Below, piece after piece: positions 1 through 5,186 of a stretch of DNA of 5,186 nt. Numbering within the stretch: the first letter of the stretch is position 1; each line of letters starts with the position of its first letter. Both the position numbers and the translations under genes were made by a program. This DNA is from JANRKT01 sp033763355 (lineage in GTDB: Bacteria > Bacteroidota > Bacteroidia > Chitinophagales > Chitinophagaceae): the NCBI GenBank assembly GCA_033763355.1, contig JANRKT010000300.1:1-5186 (forward strand), written 5' to 3'. The notes below the pieces were generated by a model. It was not told the origin of the DNA, did not search any database, and saw only the letters and a list, made by a program, of their open reading frames with translations.

Positions 1-2331
1 AGGAGCAATCTGCAGCTTGCCAACATTCACGGTAAAACCACTCAGCACATTGTACATATTTCCACTGCCAACATCTTTTAATCTCCATCCGGTAAATGTT
101 CTTGTCTGGTCAACTCCGCCACTGGCCACAAGGCCCATGTAGGATGCAAGACCATACCATTGCACAGGCCCGCTTGCATAAGTGAGTTTTATTTTACCAC
201 CAAAATTGTCTTCTGATTTTATTACATCCTGGTACACTTTCCCATCTCTCATCAGTTGAAATACTCTTCCATTCAACGGTTGTCCGCCCCATAAACCGCC
301 AATATCAAAACCAAATTTTTCAAATTTTCTGGAAACGCTAAGGGCAGCCTTTCTTGTTTTTGGTGTTGGTACAGCAATAGAGCTTTGCAACCCACTGCGC
401 TGTGTCAGGTCTTCATGAAACATTCCCGTCAAATCAAACTTTGCCAGCTTGCGACTATACTTTACCAACACTGCAGGGTTAGCTCCCCACCAGAGTTCAG
501 GACCAAAGGCAACTTTTAATCCTTTTATAGCTTTCTTTCCTTCTATTTCAAAACCAAACGGCGCTTCTCCGTTATATATATCTATGTTGGGGCCGTAATT
601 TGCTTCGGGATAAAGGCCAAAGAAATCACCTTCATATCCCCAATGATAATGACCCGTTCTGTAAAAACCTGTAAGCTTAAATAATTTGGCGTCCCAGTTA
701 TAACTGGCACGGTATAATTGAATACGGTTATTGGAGTTCATCTGCACCGGTCCGTTGGGAGTATTCACGGTAATCTTTCTTCCCCGGTTTTCATAAAACA
801 CTTCATCAATGGGGTTTTCTGCTACATTACCCAATACATTAAACTGCACATTGGCCATCATATTCGGAGCAGGTCGGGCGGTAAGGCCAAGGTTGAATGA
901 CTGCATGTGGTCAAAACCTAATTTATTGGGATAGCTCTGTGTTGCCGGTTCATCTTCTTTAGGTGTCGAAATCAAACTGCCTCCTGTATTGTAAGTAGTA
1001 AAGTTGGCCTGCAAATCGCTGAGGTATAACTTTCCTATATCTTCAGCTTGCAAAGCTGCTTTATCTCCTCTTGCCCGCAGCATGGCATCTGTCATTTGCA
1101 TATTATCAAACTGACTCAATTGTGCCGCAGCACCTGAACTATAAGGATTAAAACGATGTATATCTTTTAACGCATAATAAGCAGCCCGGGGATAAAGTTC
1201 ATAAGTGCCTCTTTCATTTGTTTTACCTTTTGCACAAATGCCAAACCATTCTTCATTCATGTTATTCTCTCCGGCTACATAGTCATTCAGATAGCCGCCG
1301 TTTGACCAGGATGCTGTTGCATCATGTTCATCTAAATTTGTTGTTTGCCCTGTTTTCCACCAGCCATCACTGAATTGAAAAGTAAAACCGCCAAGGCTGT
1401 TTCCGTTTTTACCCATACCGGCTGCATTGGAATAAATTTCTTTCCAGTTGCTTACTAAAACTTTTGCCTGGTACTCCTGGTCTTCCTGGTTGGCTTGTGT
1501 ATTGTATGCATCAGATCCGAATTCAGTAAGCATTACCGGCTTGTTGATTTCTTTTTTAGCCCTGTCATATAAATCAGTAAAAGTTAAACCACGGTAAGTG
1601 TTGATACCGAGGATATCAATATCTGTACATTCCCTGGCAATGATGTCTAAGAAAAGCAAATCACCATTACAAATTGCCATCGGGTGGTTGTTGTCAATGG
1701 TCTTCATTTCTTTTACTGCATCATTAAACAGTTTGTATAAATGATAAGCATCTTTGGTTGACTTGCGGTCAGCCATTGGAATGTTCTCTGTTTCTGCGCC
1801 TCTCCAAAAAAGACCATAGTTATTTTCATTGCCCAACAGGAACATAAGCAGGCCGGGAGTGGATTTGTACTCATTCACCATAGCCTTTACTTCCTTCATC
1901 AGCAGTTCTCTTACCAGTGGATTTGAATAATCCGTGTTTGGCTCCCATTTACCTTTCAGGGTAAGGCCGTAGCGGCCGAAGGAGTGGTTGAGCATGGTGT
2001 AAATGCCATAATTCTCATAAATGTATTTTACCCACCTGACGGGCACACCGGTATATTGGCGAATGGTGTTTACCCCCATGTTTTTCAGCAAGGGCATTTC
2101 ATAGTCTAAAGCCGCTTTAATTACGTCATCGGACTGCTTCCATAAACTGTAATTGAAATTGGTACCGATGGGAAAGTAGTCCCAGTTCATACCATTAATA
2201 AAAAACCCCTTTTCGTTAGCTTCCAGCATAAAACCGTTACCTGTCTTTTTGACAGCAACAGGTCCTGTTTGTGCATTTAAAGAAGATGAAAACAGAAAAA
2301 GAATAAATAAGCAGGAAATGTACTTTCTCAT
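1..2331 (-). CDS. Secreted GH2-like TIM-barrel glycosidase fused to a predicted outer-membrane beta-barrel (3' end missing)
   Basis: The frame is open from the ATG at 2331 to the window edge: 777 codons with no stop. Residues 1-20 form a Sec signal peptide (MRKYISCLFILFLF..., cleavage LNA|QTG). Residues about 25-395 read as a clan GH-A (beta/alpha)8 barrel: the entry motif NGMNWDYFPIG, an Arg in NTIRQY (R91), the acid/base motif LLGNENNYG (N168-E169), the nucleophile motif LTEFGSDAY (E270) and a GWW pair (W324-W325) where this clan has its late aromatic. These are retaining glycosidase features, so hydrolysis or transglycosylation of a beta-linked glycan is expected; the substrate cannot be read. 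The usual GH2 jelly-roll and Ig-like domains are absent in front of the barrel. Residues about 400-470 are a helical, Gln/Asp-rich linker. From about 476 onward, alternating aromatic/polar strands and short turns resemble an outer-membrane porin-like barrel. GH5 or GH72-like relatives are alternatives to GH2. There is no Shine-Dalgarno sequence, only A/T-rich leader, as is normal in Bacteroidota. Confidence 0.88.
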   Translation of the reverse strand, partial: MRKYISCLFILFLFSSSLNAQTGPVAVKKTGNGFMLEANEKGFFINGMNWDYFPIGTNFNYSLWKQSDDVIKAALDYEMPLLKNMGVNTIRQYTGVPVRWVKYIYENYGIYTMLNHSFGRYGLTLKGKWEPNTDYSNPLVRELLMKEVKAMVNEYKSTPGLLMFLLGNENNYGLFWRGAETENIPMADRKSTKDAYHLYKLFNDAVKEMKTIDNNHPMAICNGDLLFLDIIARECTDIDILGINTYRGLTFTDLYDRAKKEINKPVMLTEFGSDAYNTQANQEDQEYQAKVLVSNWKEIYSNAAGMGKNGNSLGGFTFQFSDGWWKTGQTTNLDEHDATASWSNGGYLNDYVAGENNMNEEWFGICAKGKTNERGTYELYPRAAYYALKDIHRFNPYSSGAAAQLSQFDNMQMTDAMLRARGDKAALQAEDIGKLYLSDLQANFTTYNTGGSLISTPKEDEPATQSYPNKLGFDHMQSFNLGLTARPAPNMMANVQFNVLGNVAENPIDEVFYENRGRKITVNTPNGPVQMNSNNRIQLYRASYNWDAKLFKLTGFYRTGHYHWGYEGDFFGLYPEANYGPNIDIYNGEAPFGFEIEGKKAIKGLKVAFGPELWWGANPAVLVKYSRKLAKFDLTGMFHEDLTQRSGLQSSIAVPTPKTRKAALSVSRKFEKFGFDIGGLWGGQPLNGRVFQLMRDGKVYQDVIKSEDNFGGKIKLTYASGPVQWYGLASYMGLVASGGVDQTRTFTGWRLKDVGSGNMYNVLSGFTVNVGKLQIAP

Positions 2332-2387
2332 ACAGCAAGTTTTTAATTACGTTTTAATAAATAGTCAGCCAGCGATGAATAACTGAA

Positions 2388-2395
2388 CAACTATA
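2388..2395 (-). promoter_or_regulatory. Weak candidate -7 box for the glycosidase gene
   Basis: Read on the minus strand this is TATAGTTG, one mismatch from the Bacteroidota -7 consensus TAnnTTTG. It would place transcription start near 2380 and give a leader of roughly 50 bases. No TTG lies at the proper -33 spacing; the nearest is only 11 bases upstream. The 2424-2447 palindrome lies about 29-52 bases upstream of this box, where an activator could bind. The call is weak. Confidence 0.22.
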
Positions 2396-2423
2396 ATGTT
2401 TCCGGGCAATCTTTGATACTTCC

Positions 2424-2447
2424 TTTTTAACCTGATGTGGTTAAAAA
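2424..2447. promoter_or_regulatory. Perfect 9-6-9 palindrome, candidate operator
   Basis: The left arm TTTTTAACC (2424-2432) and the right arm GGTTAAAAA (2439-2447) are exact reverse complements around the spacer TGATGT. The site sits between two divergent genes, 93 bases from the glycosidase start and about 128 from the sensor start. That position and symmetry suit a site for a dimeric regulator. As RNA it would also fold into a hairpin with A and U tracts in the stem, so a weak bidirectional terminator is the alternative. The cognate protein is unknown; the neighbouring sensor-regulator is the obvious candidate by position only. Confidence 0.55.
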
Positions 2448-2519
2448 TGGTAGCTTGAAAATACATTCTCACGATGCTGTTTGCCAAAAAAACGACCACA
2501 TCAGTACTACTACCATTTT
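2432..2519. repeat. Two interleaved perfect 10-bp inverted pairs
   Basis: CTGATGTGGT (2432-2441) is the exact reverse complement of ACCACATCAG (2495-2504). AAAATGGTAG (2444-2453) is the exact reverse complement of CTACCATTTT (2510-2519). The order is arm A, arm B, arm A', arm B', so the two pairings cross. In RNA this would be a pseudoknot or two alternative folds; in DNA it could be a set of oppositely oriented protein-binding half-sites. The left arms overlap the 2424-2447 palindrome. A related TGATGT core occurs once more on the minus strand at 2561-2566 (ACATCA on the plus strand). Confidence 0.5.
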
Positions 2520-2523
2520 AAAA

Positions 2524-2541
2524 AAAGCTATATTTAGCTTT
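2524..2541 (-). terminator. A/T-rich hairpin with U-tract on the minus strand, weak terminator candidate
   Basis: AAAGCTA (2524-2530) and TAGCTTT (2535-2541) pair perfectly around a 4-base loop. On the minus strand the stem runs straight into four more T residues (2523-2520). The layout is that of a Rho-independent terminator, but the stem has only two G-C pairs, so efficiency would be low. It could stop antisense transcription coming from within the sensor gene toward the glycosidase, or simply be part of the repeat-rich leader. Confidence 0.25.
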
Positions 2542-2574
2542 AAACCAGTACATCTATACTACATCAGCCGCCAT

Positions 2575-5186
2575 ATGATCCTGCAAAAAAGGCTCTGGCA
2601 AAAAAAGCAGCTCAATTTATTTTAGTAGTACTGCTTTGTGGAGACAGTACTTTTTCTCAAAATTTTATTGGTCAAACCGATGTGAAAAGCTTTACCCGAA
2701 GCCAATATGGAGGCGGCGCTCAAAACTGGGCTATGGCACAGGATAAGAACAACCGCCTTTACGTAGCCAACAATGAAGGCCTGCTGGTATTTGATGGTAC
2801 AAATTGGCAGGTTTACCCGGTGCCCAATAAAACCATTTTGCGTTCAATCGGTTTTGGACCCGGTGGCAGGTTGTATGCCGGTGCGCAGGATGAGATAGGT
2901 TATTTTGCCCCGGATGAAGTGGGGCGGCTTCAGTTTACTTCTTTAAAAGATAAATTACCTGCTGCTGACAGAACCTTTCCAGATGTGTGGGAACTGGAAG
3001 TAATTGGTAACGATGTTTTCTTTCGCACCAATGCCAAACTATTTAAACTGAGCGGCGATAAGTTTGAAGTGTTTCCGGCACCTGCCAACTGGCTATCCCT
3101 TCACCAGCACCAGGGGCAAATAGTGGCGCAGGATGATAAGGCCGGGCTGATGCTGTATGAAAACGGAGGCTGGCAACCATTTATTCCAAAAGAAATATTA
3201 CCCGCCGGTTTTTTTGTAACGGATATAACAACATTTAAAAAAGATACCAGTCTGCTCAGTACGATGGGACATGGGTTGTATTTACTGGTACAAAAAAAAA
3301 TACTTCCTTACCAATTCAACCGTGCAGGCTTCAATATGATGCAGCACATAACATCGCTGTCGGTAATAAACGATTCCAGTTTTTTAATCGGCACTTATTT
3401 TAATGGCGTTTATCATATTGGCCGCCAGGGCCAGGTGCTGAAAAATATTTCCACCAAAAACGGGCTGCCCAACAATACGGTGCGTTTTGTATTTGATGAT
3501 AAAAACGGCAATGCATGGGCCGGACTGGATAATGGCATGGGTTTTTTCTCATATAAAAATTCCCTAAGCCATATAAACCCTGCTTCATTTAATAATGGCG
3601 CCGGATACAATGCCACTGTATTTAATGGTGATTTATATTTTGCGTTGTCAACCGGGCTGCAATGGTTGCCGATTGCAAATGCCGGCAGCATCAGCAGCAT
3701 AACTAATCAACCGCAAACAGTTATTAACGGGCTAACCTGGAATATATCGGTTGTAAACAACAAGTTACTTGCCGGGAGGGATGATGGACTTTGGAAAATA
3801 AACAATAAGCAGGCTGCTAATATTTCATCTGCCAATGGCTATTGGGTGGGTAAAACAATCCCCGGCACTGCACTGCAACAAATAGCGGTGGGCAACTACA
3901 CCGGCATTGAAAAATTTACAGCTGTGGATGGGACCTTCAGCAGCCGGGGGCAGGTACAAAAATTTACAGAGTCCAGCCGGTATATTGAAACAGATGATAA
4001 AAACATTTGGGTATCCCATCCCTACCGGGGCATTTATAAAATAGATGCTGCTACTGATGCCGTTACTTTATTCAACAAACAAACCGGGCTGCCTGCCGAT
4101 TTGGATAACCATGTTTTTAAAATAAAAAACAAAATTGTGTTCGCTACTTCTGCCGGTGTTTATGAATACGATGCAGCCGGGAAAAAAATGATGGTGGCAA
4201 AAGAGTACGAAGCATTGTTTGATAAGCTGCCCATCCGCTATTTAAAAGAAGATTCAACAGGTAATATCTGGTTTGTACAGGAAAAGATGGTGGGTGTAGC
4301 GGATTACAGCAATAAACAACCAACTATTCATTACATACCTGAACTGAAAAATAAAATACTCAGTGGCTTTGAAAATATTTTTCCCTACAACACTAAAAAT
4401 ATACTGGTGGGTGGTGAAACCGGTTTTTACCATATTGATTATGAAAAATACCGTGAAAACATAAAGCCTTTTACCGCTTATATTACCCGTGTAAAAACCA
4501 TCAGCAGAAACGACAGTGTATTGTTTGGCGGTTATGTTTTTGACAGCAGCAAAGCCATAAAACCAATAACCCTTCCATATAAATTAAACTCTTTACATTT
4601 TGCTTACGCCGCATCTTTTTTTGGCCAGTATTCCAGTCTTGAATTCAGTTATTATTTGCAGGGCTTTGATAATGACTGGAGCAACTGGAGCACTAATGCG
4701 GAAAAAGAGTACACCAACATGCCCGCGGGCACTTATACTTTTTATGTAAAAGCAAGAAGCAGCCCTTCACATGAATCAGCAGTAAATCAATATACATTCA
4801 CGGTGAAACCGCCGTGGTACCAAACGATATGGGCTTATTTCCTGTATATGTTATTGGCAGCTGTGCTGCTTTTTGCCATTCTAAAATACCAGGCCAAAAG
4901 GCACCGGAAAAAATTAGAGGCAAAGAGGCGGGCAGACCAGAAAAAATTTGAAGAAGAACAAAAACAAACTGCATACCGCCATCAACTGGAATTGGAAAAA
5001 ACCGAAAAAGAATTAATCCGTTTGCAAAAGGAAAAATTAGAAGCAGAGATAACACATAAAAATGCAGAGCTGGCCAGCGCCACCATGAACCTGGTACAGA
5101 AAAAAGAATTTATCTTAAAACTAAAAGCCGAATTGCAGCAACTGCAGAAAGCAGTGAAAGCGGGAGATGATAACCCCGAGCTGAAG
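2575..5186 (+). CDS. Membrane-bound beta-propeller / Y_Y_Y sensor-regulator, start frameshifted, 3' end missing
   Basis: The main frame is open from 2544 to the window edge but has no ATG, GTG or TTG before GTG 2682 and ATG 2733, both inside the mature region. ATG 2575, in the neighbouring frame, joins it by a -1 shift near 2601-2607 and gives the signal peptide MILQKRLWQKK-AAQFILVVLLCG with cleavage near TFS|Q. Numbering from that start, residues about 45-660 contain propeller repeats: NNRLYVANNEGLLVFDG, NGLPNNTVRFVF (near 296), TGLPADLDNHVF (near 504) and STGNIWFV. Residues about 667-745 are a Y_Y_Y (triple-tyrosine) domain with FSYYLQGFDNDWSNWS and MPAGTYTFYVKA. A membrane helix follows at about 751-770, then a basic stop-transfer segment KRHRKK and a long Lys/Glu coiled coil to residue 871. 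The coil segment HKNAELASATMNLVQKKEF is the type that precedes a LuxR-like helix-turn-helix in Bacteroidota sensors; a histidine kinase end is less likely. The inferred role is a one-component periplasmic sensor and cytoplasmic DNA-binding regulator, possibly of the divergent glycosidase. Confidence 0.85.
2601..2607 (+). other. A-AAA-AAG slippery heptamer / homopolymer at the frame break
   Basis: In the frame set by ATG 2575 this heptamer is phased exactly as X-XXY-YYZ (A, AAA, AAG), the same as the classic dnaX -1 frameshift site. Slippage moves reading to GCA at 2607 and into the long propeller frame, avoiding the TAG at 2623-2625. The same junction would result from one A missing from the 7-A run (2600-2606). 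A missing A in the 6-A run (2585-2590) would also restore the frame, giving MILQKKALAKKAAQF. The sequence alone cannot separate programmed slippage, a sequencing error and a true mutation. Confidence 0.5.
2627..2651 (+). repeat. 7-bp hairpin followed by a T run, in the signal-peptide codons
   Basis: AGTACTG (2627-2633) pairs perfectly with CAGTACT (2645-2651) around an 11-base loop, and T residues follow at 2652-2655. It starts 19 bases after the slippery heptamer, farther than the usual 5-12 bases for a frameshift stimulator. The left arm lies within TAGTAGTACTG (2623-2633), the exact reverse complement of CAGTACTACTA at 2502-2512, so two pairings compete for the same bases. A weak attenuator is conceivable. 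A chance hairpin built on the self-complementary AGTACT core is also possible. Confidence 0.35.

Larger units (their letters stand above)
2332..2574. other. Divergent intergenic region, rich in inverted repeats
   Basis: This is the only substantial non-coding stretch. It separates the start codons of the two divergent genes. The part next to the glycosidase (2332-2420) is A/T-rich and carries no clear repeat. The part from 2424 to 2541 is packed with inverted repeats, which are listed separately. I found no convincing tRNA, small gene or full-consensus Bacteroidota promoter (TTG plus TAnnTTTG) on either strand. Confidence 0.8.

Noticed and set aside
718..900. 60-codon plus-strand frame
   Set aside because: It lies antisense inside the glycosidase-barrel gene, whose frame is continuous and has strong domain evidence.
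1..906. TonB-dependent receptor for the C-terminal barrel of the glycosidase
   Set aside because: No plug domain or TonB box is seen before the barrel-like strands. The region follows a helical linker directly, so a porin-like barrel fits better.
2392..2397. TATAAT on the plus strand as a sigma-70 style -10 box for the sensor
   Set aside because: There is no -35 element at the right distance, and Bacteroidota use a different consensus; in A/T-rich DNA this hexamer is expected by chance.
2437..2625. 62-codon plus-strand frame with a GTG start, ending at TAG 2623-2625
   Set aside because: It runs through the inverted repeats and has no recognisable protein character. Only its tail from ATG 2575 is meaningful, as the likely start of the sensor gene.
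2616..2642. Possible lipoprotein signal (LVVLLCG) in the sensor
   Set aside because: The residue before Cys is Leu, which is not a good lipobox. A protein with a downstream membrane helix and cytoplasmic output is not expected to be a lipoprotein.
3400..3700. Two overlapping minus-strand frames
   Set aside because: Both are antisense shadows of the propeller repeats, with Pro- and Cys-rich, non-protein-like composition.
3825..4019. 64-codon minus-strand frame
   Set aside because: It is antisense to the propeller domain and has no independent start context or family resemblance.
4798..5055. 85-codon hydrophobic minus-strand frame
   Set aside because: The hydrophobicity comes from reading the Lys/Glu-rich coiled coil in antisense (AAA and GAA become TTT and TTC); it is a shadow of the sensor gene.

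Overview
The window holds two large genes that diverge from a 243-base intergenic region, and both run off the window edges. The features point to a member of the Bacteroidota, most like Chitinophagaceae or a neighbouring family. These are: a moderate-to-low GC content, Sec signal peptides ending just before Gln, no Shine-Dalgarno sequences, a glycosidase of the kind common in this phylum, and a membrane-spanning beta-propeller/Y_Y_Y sensor. The assignment rests on gene style only; no RNA marker is present.

Left (minus strand, 1-2331): an exported clan GH-A type glycoside hydrolase (GH2-like TIM barrel). Its catalytic barrel starts directly after the signal peptide. It is followed by a helical linker and then at least 300 residues that read like an outer-membrane beta-barrel. 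The C-terminus lies outside the window.

Centre (2332-2574): a compact regulatory region. It contains a perfect 9-6-9 palindrome, two further perfect 10-bp inverted pairs in a pseudoknot-like order, and an A/T-rich hairpin. An 11-bp inverted match links this region to the start of the right-hand gene, where there is another hairpin.

Right (plus strand, about 2575-5186): a sensor-regulator with a signal peptide, beta-propeller repeats, a Y_Y_Y domain, one membrane helix and a cytoplasmic coiled coil. By family precedent it would end in a LuxR-type DNA-binding domain beyond the window. Its only sensible ATG is in a different frame from the rest of the protein. A -1 shift at an A-AAA-AAG heptamer, or one missing A in a homopolymer, joins the two into a good signal peptide.

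Inferred logic: the sensor reads a glycan or envelope signal in the periplasm and may control the divergent glycosidase-barrel gene through the shared intergenic region.
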